Origin: Thermoplasmata archaeon
GTDB lineage: Archaea > Thermoplasmatota > Thermoplasmata > Lutacidiplasmatales > UBA184
DNA: 52,061 bases
Direction of reading: 5' to 3'
NCBI GenBank assembly: GCA_021798415.1
Contig: JAJZGO010000003.1
Span: 1-52,061, forward strand
The notes below the pieces were generated by a model. It did not search any database and was not told where the DNA came from. It worked only from the letters and a program-made list of their open reading frames with translations. Both the position numbers and the translations under genes were made by a program. Shown here one piece after another: positions 1-7,824 of the stretch (positions are counted from its first letter, which is position 1; every line of letters starts with the position of its first letter).

Positions 1-2075
1 ACCCGTCGTCCTGGTGGATGCGCGACGGGAACTCGACGGCCCTCGCGGCGGTCTGGACCGGGCTCCCTCCCGGGTGCGAGAACATCCCCCTCTGGTACCG
101 CTGGTCGGACCCGCCGGGACCCGGGGCGGGAACCCTCGCGTCGTCCGACCAGAACTCGACCGTCTTCACCGCGGCTTCCCTCGACCCCGGAACGTCGGAG
201 GTCCGTGTGGAGGCCGCGACGGTCGTGCGTTGCGGCGCCGACGAGACGGTCGTCGACGCGACCGCCGGCTCGAACGTCACGGTCGTGGCGCCTCTCGCCC
301 TCGACCGGCTCACGGTCACGCCGGACCCGGTACCCGCGGGCGCCGTGGCCAACCTCTCGGGGGTCCTGGTCGGAGGCGCTCCCCCGTACCGGCTCGAGGT
401 CGCCTGGGGTGACGGGGCGGTCTCGTTCGCGAACGTGAGCGCTACCGGCGCGTTCTCGTTGGGTCACGGATTCCCGGCCGGCGACTTCGGACCCACCGTC
501 GTGGCGACCGATGCGTCCGGTCAGCGCGCGAACGCGTCGACCGACGAACCGCTCTACTCGAGCGGGGGGCTCGCGGTCGGGATCCGCCCCTCCACGACGG
601 TCGCCGAGGTCGGAGTACCGGTCGGGTTCGCGGGCGTGGTCATCGACCCTCCGACGGCGTACGGCTCCGCATCGCTCTGCACCGGACCGGGAGGCGGCGT
701 CGCCCGCCGGCCCCCGGCGGACGCGACCGCCGAGAATTTCAGCTGCACGTTCGCGAACCCGGGGACGGCGCAGGTCGAGTTCGAGGTCGTGCCGGTCTCT
801 TCGCAGGTCCCCCCGGCCTCGGCCGAGCTCTCCGAACCGGTCGAGCCACAGCTCGGGCTCGAGGTCGTGACCCCGCCGGCGAGCGCGGAAGCGGGACGCG
901 TCGCGGGCGTGAGCGCGACCGTCACGGGCGGAGTGCCCCCGTTCGCGATCTCCTGGCAGCTCTCGGGGACGGCGAACCTCTCGTCGACCACGCTCGCCAC
1001 CGACGGGACCGTCGAACTCCCGATCCTCGCGGGCCGTCCCGGCAGCTACGTCGCGACCGTGACGGTCGTCGACGGAGTCGGCGAGGTGGCGGCGAACTCT
1101 TCCTCGACCCTCGAGGTCGCGCCGCGACTCTTCGCGTCGGCGGCGGTGGGTCGTACCGTCACGCCGAACGGAACGGCGGTCGAGGTGGCGGGCACGGTCA
1201 CCGCGGGCGACGGTCCGTACCTCTGGGCGGTCGTTCCCTCGCTCGTCCCGGCGTTCGGGAGCCCGCAGAACGGCTCGCTCGTCACCGCCGCCGGCTTCGA
1301 CTGGAACGGGACGTTCTCCGAGGAGGGGAACGTATCGGTGACGGTCGCGGTCGTGGACCAGGACGGGGCGGGCTGGTGGGCCGCCCTCCCCACGCCGCTC
1401 GTTTCCCCCCTCCGCGTGGACGGCGGCCTGAACGCGAGCCGCGACGGGAACTCGACACTCCTTCGGCTCGGACTCACGATCGAGGGCGGCCTCCCGCCGT
1501 TCGTCGTCGAGGCGAACGCGACGCGGGGCGTCGAGGGGAACCTCTCGGCCCCCTCGGACGGGTCGTTCTCCTACTCGTGGGTCGTCAACGGCACCGGCGC
1601 GTTCGGCCTGACGGTCGCCGTCCTCGATCGGCTGGGGGCCCGGGCGACGGTGAACCTGAGCGCTTCGACGCCCGCGTCCTCGCCTCCACCGTCCTCGCCG
1701 CCGCCGTCGGCCCCGCCGCCCGGGTCCGCGCCCCCTCTTCCCTCGACCGCCCCCCCGGTGCTCGACGTCACGGTCGGCACGACGCTCGCGGTGGCCCTCG
1801 CGCTGGGAGCGGCGGGCGTGTGGACCCGTTGGCGGCGCCGGGACCGTTCCCCCCAGGGACCCGCGCCCGAGCCCGACGCGGTCGCGGTGCTGCGGGGGAT
1901 CATCGAGCCGGCCGACGGCGTCGACCGGTCGACCGTCGAGCTCCTCGCCGAGGAGGAGGGGGTCCCGCTCGCCCGGGCGCGCTCCACGCTCGACCGCCTC
2001 GTCGCCGAGGGGACGGTCCGCTCCGAGACCGGGGCGGACGGGGAGGAGGTGCTCGCGTGGTCGACGCGCGCGTGA
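1..2075 (+). CDS. Surface protein with Ig/PKD-like repeats, stalk, TM anchor and cytoplasmic winged helix (5' partial)
   Basis: The reading frame is open to the left edge, so the N-terminus and any signal peptide lie outside the window; the first internal ATG is at 18. The visible part is a long Thr/Ser/Asn/Gly/Val-rich beta-type region with repeated GG(x)PP(Y/F) turns and many N-x-S/T sites, as in PKD or Ig-like domains of archaeal surface proteins. It is followed by a Pro/Ser-rich stalk, one membrane segment (around DVTVGTTLAVALALGAAG), an RWRRR stop-transfer and about 75 cytoplasmic residues resembling a winged helix (STVELLAEEEGVPLARARST). It overlaps the next gene and heads a transfer-type operon. 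A role in contact sensing or adhesion is inference. Confidence 0.75.
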   Translation, partial: PSSWWMRDGNSTALAAVWTGLPPGCENIPLWYRWSDPPGPGAGTLASSDQNSTVFTAASLDPGTSEVRVEAATVVRCGADETVVDATAGSNVTVVAPLALDRLTVTPDPVPAGAVANLSGVLVGGAPPYRLEVAWGDGAVSFANVSATGAFSLGHGFPAGDFGPTVVATDASGQRANASTDEPLYSSGGLAVGIRPSTTVAEVGVPVGFAGVVIDPPTAYGSASLCTGPGGGVARRPPADATAENFSCTFANPGTAQVEFEVVPVSSQVPPASAELSEPVEPQLGLEVVTPPASAEAGRVAGVSATVTGGVPPFAISWQLSGTANLSSTTLATDGTVELPILAGRPGSYVATVTVVDGVGEVAANSSSTLEVAPRLFASAAVGRTVTPNGTAVEVAGTVTAGDGPYLWAVVPSLVPAFGSPQNGSLVTAAGFDWNGTFSEEGNVSVTVAVVDQDGAGWWAALPTPLVSPLRVDGGLNASRDGNSTLLRLGLTIEGGLPPFVVEANATRGVEGNLSAPSDGSFSYSWVVNGTGAFGLTVAVLDRLGARATVNLSASTPASSPPPSSPPPSAPPPGSAPPLPSTAPPVLDVTVGTTLAVALALGAAGVWTRWRRRDRSPQGPAPEPDAVAVLRGIIEPADGVDRSTVELLAEEEGVPLARARSTLDRLVAEGTVRSETGADGEEVLAWSTRA

Positions 2076-2467
2076 CCCGCTCCTTTCGGAGGCGGCGCAC
2101 CCCCGCCGGCCTCGGGGCCGCGCTGCTCGTCGCCCTCCTCGTGGCCCTCGCGCTCCTTCCGGCCTTTGCCGCGGCGAAACCGTCCGCGAACACGGCCCCC
2201 CCACCGTCGGGCTCGGCGGCCTCTCCCGCGGTCGGGAACTTCACCGCCGCGGTCAATCGGCTGGTCGAGCTCGTGGGCCTCGCCGGGAGCGGACTCCTCG
2301 CGCTCGTCTGGGCCCGCGTCGCCCTGAGCTGGTTCTCGAACGACATCACGAAGAAGGTCCAGGCCAAGGACCGGGCGAGGGACGCGCTGGTCGGCACCCT
2401 CCTCTTCACCGCGGCGATCACGGGCCTGTTCTGGGGCCTCGCGCACTGGGTCCTGACGGGCGTGTAG
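2057..2467 (+). CDS. VirB2/TrbC-like pilin candidate with signal peptide
   Basis: A small protein of about 136 residues. The basic N-terminus and a hydrophobic stretch ending AFAAAKPS form a signal-peptide-like segment. Two membrane helices follow (VELVGLAGSGLLALVWARVA and LVGTLLFTAAITGLFWGLAH) separated by a short charged loop with KKVQAKDRARD. This is the VirB2 pilin layout, also seen in the archaeal Ced/Ted pilin subunits. I chose GTG 2057 because gaggaggt lies 6 nt upstream; GTG 2072, overlapping the previous stop, is the alternative. It overlaps the surface-protein gene and is followed after 14 nt by the VirB6-like gene. Identity as pilin rests on architecture and gene order, not on recognisable sequence identity. 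Confidence 0.7.
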   Translation: MVDARVTRSFRRRRTPAGLGAALLVALLVALALLPAFAAAKPSANTAPPPSGSAASPAVGNFTAAVNRLVELVGLAGSGLLALVWARVALSWFSNDITKKVQAKDRARDALVGTLLFTAAITGLFWGLAHWVLTGV

Positions 2468-2481
2468 GAGCGTACGGCGGG

Positions 2482-3618
2482 ATGCTCGGCCTCAGCCTCG
2501 GCGACCTCATCCGCGCGATCCTGTTCCTCTTCTTTGCGAACCTGACCGCGCTCGTCGCGGCGGTGACGGGGCCGACGTACGACCACCTCCTCGTCCCCGA
2601 GCTCGGGACGGGGGCGCTCTACCCATCGCTCGCCGCGGGCGCTTCGGACCCGACGAACTTCCTCGCCTCGGCCGCCCGGTTCTCGACCTTCACGATCGCG
2701 AACGTGGTCGACCCGGCCATCACCCTGGTCGCCCTCGGGGTCGCGGTCTCCTACCTCGCCAAACCGTTGGTCGCCCGCTGGGCGGCCACGCTCGACGGGC
2801 TCCTTCCGCGCCTCGTCCTCGCGGTCGTCGCCGCGAACTTCACGGTGCCGATCGCGGGGGCGATCCTCGGCCTCGGGGGCGCCCTCTATCCGGTCTTCAC
2901 CGGCTGGGACGGCGGGGCCTGGCAGCAGTGGGTCCACTTGGCCGGGTGGGGGGAGTACAGCTTCTCCTGGGACAACGGGGTGGTCGCGTTCGTCCTCGCG
3001 ATCGTGCAGTTCGCCGTCGTCTTCGCGCTCGTGCTCGCGGTCGGGGTCCGGGACGCCGTCCTCGCCGTCCTCCTCGTCCTTTTGCCGCTCGTCAGCCTCC
3101 TATGGCCGATCCGCCCGCTCGCACCGCTCGCGCGGCGTGCGTGGCTCCTCTTCGTGGAGCTCGTCTTCCTTCCCTGCGTCCTCGTCGTCCCGCTCGAGCT
3201 CGCGGTCGGCAGCCCGAACCCGGTGATGCTCGTCGCGTTCCTCGGCACCGCCGTCGCCTCCCCCTACTTCCTCTCCCTCGCCGGCACCCAGCTCGTCGCG
3301 TTCGGCTTCCCCGGCAGCGGCAGCACGATCCACCCCGGCGTGCAGCGAGGCTGGGGGGCCGCGTCGTCCGCTGCGGTCGGGCCCGCGAAGCCGGCGGCGG
3401 CGAGCGCCGCTCGGTCGAGCCCGACCATCGGGCGGGCGTTCGCCGGGGCGACCCGGGCGGCGGGGAGCGCGGCGGTGCCCGTCGCGGCGCCCCTCGCGGC
3501 CGTCGAGCTCGTCGGCCACGGGGCCCTCCACCTCGTGCGGCACCTGTCGCACCGGGCGGGCGGGTCTGGAGCGCCTCCCGGCCGCTTCGACCCGGGCCCC
3601 CGCGGAGGGGCGAAATGA
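2482..3618 (+). CDS. VirB6/TrbL/CedA-like polytopic membrane protein
   Basis: 378 residues with about seven hydrophobic segments, a long extracytoplasmic loop near residues 30-65 and a hydrophilic Ala/Gly/Arg-rich cytoplasmic tail of about 95 residues. The central part (AVLAVLLVLLPLVSLLWPI, then a paired helix with FLPCVLVVPLELA) matches the conserved core pattern of VirB6/TrbL proteins, which form the inner-membrane channel of conjugation machines; CedA is the archaeal DNA-import counterpart. ATG 2482 follows the previous stop by 14 nt. The neighbouring pilin-, PrgI- and VirB4-like genes support a channel role. The family call is from pattern recognition and should be confirmed by profile search. 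Confidence 0.75.
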   Translation: MLGLSLGDLIRAILFLFFANLTALVAAVTGPTYDHLLVPELGTGALYPSLAAGASDPTNFLASAARFSTFTIANVVDPAITLVALGVAVSYLAKPLVARWAATLDGLLPRLVLAVVAANFTVPIAGAILGLGGALYPVFTGWDGGAWQQWVHLAGWGEYSFSWDNGVVAFVLAIVQFAVVFALVLAVGVRDAVLAVLLVLLPLVSLLWPIRPLAPLARRAWLLFVELVFLPCVLVVPLELAVGSPNPVMLVAFLGTAVASPYFLSLAGTQLVAFGFPGSGSTIHPGVQRGWGAASSAAVGPAKPAAASAARSSPTIGRAFAGATRAAGSAAVPVAAPLAAVELVGHGALHLVRHLSHRAGGSGAPPGRFDPGPRGGAK

Positions 3619-3619
3619 G

Positions 3620-4393
3620 ATGCCGACCGAGGCACCCCGGGTGGCGTTCCCCGAACGGACGGACCGCCGCCTGCGCCTCGGGCCGTTCCCCTCGGCCCGC
3701 GACGCGCTCAAGTTCCTCGCGTACGCCGCCGTCGGGGCGGTCCTCGCCCCGGCGCTCGGCCCGGGCGTCGCGCTGCCCCTGGTCGCCGCCGGCTTCGGAC
3801 TCGCCGTGTGGCGTCCGGACGGCCAGGCGGTCGACGAGCGGGCGCTCTCGTTCGCGCGGTGGAGGTTCCGGTCCGTCCGTCGGGAGGCCGTCGTGAGCGA
3901 CGGCCCCCTCTCCCCTCTATTGCGGAACGGCTTCTTCCGCGTCGGCCCGTCACGCTTCGCGATCGTCCTCCGATCGGGGGGCACGCCGGTCGCGTACCTT
4001 CCCCCGGGCGACCTCGCCCATCGGTTCGAGCTGTACCGGGAGCTCCTTCGCGCGACCGAGGGCCCCGTCGCCCTCTACGTGACGTCGGTCCCGCTCCGCG
4101 CGACACCGTTCGTTCCGGTGCGATCGGATTCGACCGGACCCGACCGGGAGGCCCGCGCGGGGTACGGAGAGCTCGTGGAGCTCCTGTGCCGCCGGCGCTC
4201 GGGCCGGAGGGTCTACCTCGCGGTCGCCGCCTCCGTCACCGGTACCGAAGCGGTCGTTTCCCTCGAAGCGGAGGCGGCCCGCCTCATCGACCGCCTCGCC
4301 GCCTTCGGGCTGCGGGCGGTCCGCCTCAAGGACCGCGAGCTCGCCGACGCCGGCCGACGGTTCGGTTGGCCGATCCCGCCCGGAGGCCCATGA
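3620..4393 (+). CDS. PrgI/VirB3-like protein with soluble C-terminal domain
   Basis: 257 residues. The first about 85 residues have the PrgI-family pattern: a start like FPERTDRRLRLGPF, two short membrane helices (FLAYAAVGAVLAPALG and VALPLVAAGFGLAVW), then a charged segment ending ALSFARWRFR. PrgI is the Gram-positive counterpart of VirB3, which pairs with the VirB4 ATPase. The rest is a soluble alpha/beta domain like the non-ATPase N-terminal part of VirB4-type proteins. The ATG lies 1 nt after the previous stop, and gagggg upstream may act as Shine-Dalgarno. It overlaps the next gene by 4 nt (ATGA), so the genes are probably translationally coupled. Confidence 0.7.
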   Translation: MPTEAPRVAFPERTDRRLRLGPFPSARDALKFLAYAAVGAVLAPALGPGVALPLVAAGFGLAVWRPDGQAVDERALSFARWRFRSVRREAVVSDGPLSPLLRNGFFRVGPSRFAIVLRSGGTPVAYLPPGDLAHRFELYRELLRATEGPVALYVTSVPLRATPFVPVRSDSTGPDREARAGYGELVELLCRRRSGRRVYLAVAASVTGTEAVVSLEAEAARLIDRLAAFGLRAVRLKDRELADAGRRFGWPIPPGGP

Positions 4394-4764
4394 CCGCGAC
4401 GGAGCCACCGGGCCCTCCGGCCGAGTTCGAGGCGTTCGGTGCTGCGGTCGGGAGCGCGGTCGTCGCGGGCGGGCTCTCGATCGTCGCACCGTTCCTGAGC
4501 GCCCTCACCGCCGCGCTCGCGGCCCTCGCGGTCGCCGGATGGTTCTCCCGCCTGCACGAGAGCGGGTCCGCGCGGCGGGAGGTCGTCCGGTCCGACCGGC
4601 TGGCCGCCGCCGCCCTCGTCGGCGCCGCGGTCGTCGTCTTCCTCGTCCCGGTTCCGGAGCTCGAGAACCTCAAGGCGCTCCTCCTCGGCCTCTCGTTCGT
4701 CCCGTTGTGGCTCGTCGAGCGACGCGGCCCGGGGACACCGCGGCCGGTCGGGAGGGTCGGATGA
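4390..4764 (+). CDS. Small multi-helix membrane protein of the transfer operon
   Basis: 124 residues with about four hydrophobic segments (VVAGGLSIVAPFL, LTAALAALAVAGWF, LAAAALVGAAVVVFLV and KALLLGLSFVPLWLV) joined by short charged loops. I do not recognise a family. It is encoded between the PrgI-like and VirB4-like genes, with ATGA overlaps at both ends, so it is almost certainly co-translated with them. Small accessory membrane proteins occur in the same place in Ced-type DNA-import loci (CedA1, CedA2), which makes an accessory channel subunit a reasonable inference. Nothing in the sequence itself fixes the function. Confidence 0.65.
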   Translation: MTATEPPGPPAEFEAFGAAVGSAVVAGGLSIVAPFLSALTAALAALAVAGWFSRLHESGSARREVVRSDRLAAAALVGAAVVVFLVPVPELENLKALLLGLSFVPLWLVERRGPGTPRPVGRVG

Positions 4765-6425
4765 ACCCGGCCGCCCGGACCCGGACGAAGGTCGAGGGGG
4801 CGACCTGGGAGCGCGTCGGTCGACACTACCGCGCCCCGCTCCTCGTCCGCCAGTTCCCCACCGAGGTGCCGTTCGGATTCCTCGGTCGGGTCCTGCCCGC
4901 GACCGAGCCGGCCGACCTCGTGCTCGAGGCCCACCGGATCCCGCCGGCGCGGGCCCTCGCTCTTCTCGAGGCGGCCCGGGCGGTCGCGGCCGCGGAGCTC
5001 TCGGGCGGAGGGGCGAACGGCGACACGGCGGAGCTCGAGGCCGAGCAGGAGAGCGCGGAAGAGCTCGGCAGCGCCATCGCCCGGAGGGCGCAGGAGCTCT
5101 GGAAGGTCGGTCTCTGCCTGGTGGCCCGGGGTCCGTCGCGCCCCCGCGTCGAGGCCGCGCGGACCCGGCTCGTCGAGCGGCTCGCGACGCTCGGGTTCCG
5201 GACTCGCGTGCCCCGGTACGAGGTCGCGTCGGCGCTCGCGCCGGCCGACTTCGGGGTCACGAACGGCCGGCCGGGAGGGTACTGGCAGACGTTGCCGAGC
5301 GACGGGCTCGCCGCCCTCTTCCCGTTCGGGGACGAGAGCGTTCTCGAGCCGGCGGGGGTCCTGGTGGGTCTCGCGCTCGCCGACGCGAGCCCGGTCTTCC
5401 TCGACCGGTGGTCGCACTCGAGCCATTCGTGGGGGATCTTCGGCTCGACCGGTGCCGGCAAGTCGTTCGCCGCGGCGCTGATCGCGTTGCGGACGCGGTG
5501 GCTACGCCCCGAGGTCGACCTGATCGTCCTCGACCCGCTCGGGGAGTACGGATCGCTCGTCCGCGCCCTCGGCGGCTCGGTCGTTCGGCTCGCCGACGGC
5601 GAGCGCGGCCGGCTGAACCCGCTCGACCCCGTGACGACGGGCGGGGACCGGCGGGAGAAGGCCGCGCGCGTCGGCGCGATGCTGCGAGCGCTCTTTCCGA
5701 GCCTTCGCGACGAAGAGGCCGCCGCGCTCGACACGGCCGTCTCCCGGCTCTACGACCGTGGTCCCGAGGTCCCGACGTTCGACGATCTGATGGCGAGCGT
5801 CACCCTCGGCCGGGAGGCGAGCGACCGGCTCGCGACCCTTCTCGAAGTGTTCCGCTCCGGGTCGCTCTCGGGCGCCAACGGCCCGACGACCCTCCGCCTC
5901 GACGCGGGGCCGGTCTCGGTCGACTTTCGGGGCGTCGCCGAGGACCAGCTCCCGTTCCATCTCGCGTACGTGCTCGACTGGGCGTACGGGAGGCTGCGCG
6001 AGCGGCCCGGACCGAAGCTCCTCCTGGTCGACGAGGCGCACCTCCTCGTACGACACGCGGCGACCGCCGGGTTCCTCGACCGCGTCGTCCGCCACATCCG
6101 CCACTACAACGCCGGCGTGCTCGTCCTGAGCCAGAACCCGGACGACTTCCTCGAGCACGCGAGCGGACGATCGACCCTGCGCAACCTCTACGCGACCGCG
6201 CTCCTCCGCCTTCGGGAGGTGTCGCCCGGTACCCGAGAGTTCTTCGGACTCACCGACGCCGAGGCGGAGTGGCTTCCGAAGGCCCGTCTGCCGCGTGAGG
6301 CGGGGTATTCGGAATCTCTCTGGCGGATCGGGGACCTCCACCTTCCGCTGGCGCTCGTTGCCTCGACGCCCGAGTACGAGTTCCTCAACCGGGCGCTCGG
6401 CCCGGAGCCCCCGGCGCCGCCGTGA
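4761..6425 (+). CDS. VirB4/CedB-like conjugation or DNA-transfer ATPase
   Basis: 554 residues. The Walker A motif GSTGAGKS is at 228-235 and Walker B LLLVDEAH has D424-E425. Downstream, VLVLSQNPDDF (sensor-like) and NLYATALLRL match the HerA/VirB4/TraG ATPase fold. The N-terminal about 200 residues form the family's membrane-associated domain, with an acidic EAEQESAEE stretch. VirB4-type ATPases power type IV secretion; archaeal CedB drives DNA import. It is the last gene of the operon, and no relaxase, TraD/VirD4 coupling protein or VirB11 gene is visible downstream. The left end of the operon lies outside the window, so such genes could be there. Confidence 0.88.
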   Translation: MNPAARTRTKVEGATWERVGRHYRAPLLVRQFPTEVPFGFLGRVLPATEPADLVLEAHRIPPARALALLEAARAVAAAELSGGGANGDTAELEAEQESAEELGSAIARRAQELWKVGLCLVARGPSRPRVEAARTRLVERLATLGFRTRVPRYEVASALAPADFGVTNGRPGGYWQTLPSDGLAALFPFGDESVLEPAGVLVGLALADASPVFLDRWSHSSHSWGIFGSTGAGKSFAAALIALRTRWLRPEVDLIVLDPLGEYGSLVRALGGSVVRLADGERGRLNPLDPVTTGGDRREKAARVGAMLRALFPSLRDEEAAALDTAVSRLYDRGPEVPTFDDLMASVTLGREASDRLATLLEVFRSGSLSGANGPTTLRLDAGPVSVDFRGVAEDQLPFHLAYVLDWAYGRLRERPGPKLLLVDEAHLLVRHAATAGFLDRVVRHIRHYNAGVLVLSQNPDDFLEHASGRSTLRNLYATALLRLREVSPGTREFFGLTDAEAEWLPKARLPREAGYSESLWRIGDLHLPLALVASTPEYEFLNRALGPEPPAPP

Positions 6426-6448
6426 GCGGCTGCCCGTCGAAAGCGAGG

Positions 6449-6455
6449 TTTATAG
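6449..6455 (+). promoter_or_regulatory. TATA box for the 6480 gene
   Basis: The sequence TTTATAG lies about 28 nt upstream of the GTG at 6480. This is the archaeal distance between TATA centre and transcription start, so the transcript would begin at or next to the start codon (leaderless). It separates this gene from the transfer operon that ends at 6425. Confidence 0.6.
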
Positions 6456-6479
6456 GCCGGTACTGGGCCGGGTCCGGCC

Positions 6480-7010
6480 GTGGGCGGCGAGGCGACGATC
6501 GAAGGGCCCGCCCGTCGTCGGACGAGCTGGAGCCTGAAGGCGATCGTCGAGGATGTCGCGGGCCGCCCGATCGGCGAGCTCCAGGACCCGGCCCGTCCGG
6601 TCCATCCGTACCTCGAAGGCAAGATCGCGAAGCTTCCTCCTCGCCCCGCAATCGCGCCCGCGGATGGCGACGAGTACGACCCGATCGACCACGTCTACCC
6701 GCCGCTCGTCGGGCCGACCGGACGTCGCTACCACGGCCCCGACCACGAGCATCACCAGGAGACGATCGAGCGCCACCGCCTCCTCACGGACGCGGCCGGC
6801 AACCCGCTACGCCGACCCGGACCGTCGCACCGGCCCGAGCGGCTCTACCTGCACTACCTCCTCCTCCACCTCGACCGGCTCGGCGACACGGGGCTCCGCT
6901 ACCTCCGGGCGGCGATCGACGAGGAGCTCAACCACCGGGAGACCCCGCCCCCGACCCCGGAGCCGACGGCGCTGGCGGCCAAAGCCCCCGAGCCCGAGCC
7001 CTCCGGGTGA
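6480..7010 (+). CDS. Hypothetical protein, His/Pro-rich
   Basis: 176 residues and no family recognised. It is soluble, with a central segment rich in Pro, Asp, His and Tyr (DPIDHVYPPLVGP, GPDHEHHQETIERHR), a helical C-terminal half (LYLHYLLLHLDRLGDTGLRY) and a low-complexity Pro/Glu tail. The clustered His residues could bind metal, which is inference only. GTG 6480 is preferred because a TATA box is about 28 nt upstream. Its 3' end overlaps the convergent methyltransferase gene by 83 nt. Confidence 0.6.
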   Translation: MGGEATIEGPARRRTSWSLKAIVEDVAGRPIGELQDPARPVHPYLEGKIAKLPPRPAIAPADGDEYDPIDHVYPPLVGPTGRRYHGPDHEHHQETIERHRLLTDAAGNPLRRPGPSHRPERLYLHYLLLHLDRLGDTGLRYLRAAIDEELNHRETPPPTPEPTALAAKAPEPEPSG

Positions 7011-7773
7011 GCTCGTCATAGACGACCGGGTCCCACTCGACGCCGACCGCGTTCCGTCCCGAGGCGACCGCGGCCCACAGCGTCGTCCCGGTCCCCGCGA
7101 ACGGGTCGAGCACGGTGTCGCCGACGACGGAGAACATCCGCACCAAGCGCTCCGCGATCGCCGACGGGAACGCGCCCGTCCGCCGCTCCCGCGGGCCCTG
7201 GGGAGCCCCCCGGACGTCGCTCCAGACCTGGCTGAACCACGCGTCGCGCTCCGCCCGGGCGAGGCGGCTCGCGAGCCGGCGGGGGTCGTGCGGCGCGAAC
7301 CGGCGCAGGCCTCCCTTGCGGAAGAGGAGGAGGAACTCGCAGTCGAGGGTGACGTAGGCGTTCGGCGGCAGGAACCCCGACCCGAGGAAGGCGTTCGGCC
7401 GGTTCGTCGGCTTCTTCCAGAGGACGTACGGGAGCGGCGTGAACCCCGCCCGGGCCGCGCTCTCGAGCACCGCGGCGTGGTTCGGCCAGAGCCGAAAGCC
7501 CCCCGCGTCCGAGCGCAGGGCGTCGCCGACGTTCACCGCGAGGATCCCGCCGGCCACGAGCGTGCGATGACACTCCCGCCACGCCTCTCCGAGGACCGAG
7601 TGCATCTGCGCGTACTCGGTCGCGCCGAGCGCGGCGAAGAGGCCGTCCCACTGCGGGATCATCGGGTACGGCGGCGAAGTGACGACGAGGTGGACCGACC
7701 CGGCGGCGAGCGCCGCGACGTCCCGAGCGTCACCACGGAGGAGCCGGACCGTCGGGGGCGGGGAGGGGGACAC
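6928..7773 (-). CDS. DNA methyltransferase, beta-class (N4-cytosine or N6-adenine), no restriction partner visible
   Basis: 281 residues. The catalytic motif IV TSPPYPM lies near residue 32 and the S-adenosylmethionine-binding motif DPFAGTGTT near the C-terminus, i.e. beta-class order. It carries VLWKKPTNRPNAFLGS and FRLWPNHAAVLE blocks seen in DNA modification methylases. SPPY fits N4-cytosine or N6-adenine amino-methylation of DNA. I chose GTG 7773 because a TATA element is about 26 nt upstream; no ATG is available near the N-terminus. No endonuclease gene flanks it, so it may be an orphan regulatory or protective methylase. The C-terminal Pro/Gly/Ser tail overlaps the convergent hypothetical gene. 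Confidence 0.85.
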   Translation of the reverse strand: MSPSPPPTVRLLRGDARDVAALAAGSVHLVVTSPPYPMIPQWDGLFAALGATEYAQMHSVLGEAWRECHRTLVAGGILAVNVGDALRSDAGGFRLWPNHAAVLESAARAGFTPLPYVLWKKPTNRPNAFLGSGFLPPNAYVTLDCEFLLLFRKGGLRRFAPHDPRRLASRLARAERDAWFSQVWSDVRGAPQGPRERRTGAFPSAIAERLVRMFSVVGDTVLDPFAGTGTTLWAAVASGRNAVGVEWDPVVYDELTRRARARGLWPPAPSAPGSGAGSPGG

Positions 7774-7795
7774 CGGCGCCGAGCACCCATCGACA

Positions 7796-7803
7796 GTTAA
7801 TAC
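7796..7803. promoter_or_regulatory. Shared divergent TATA element
   Basis: GTTAATAC reads as a TATA-like box on both strands (GTATTAAC on the minus strand). The centre is about 25 nt from ATG 7825 on the plus strand and about 26 nt from GTG 7773 on the minus strand. Both genes would then be transcribed as leaderless mRNAs from one element. The intergenic space is only 51 nt, leaving no room for two separate promoters. Confidence 0.65.
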
Positions 7804-7824
7804 GGCCGCCACCTCGACGGTTCG

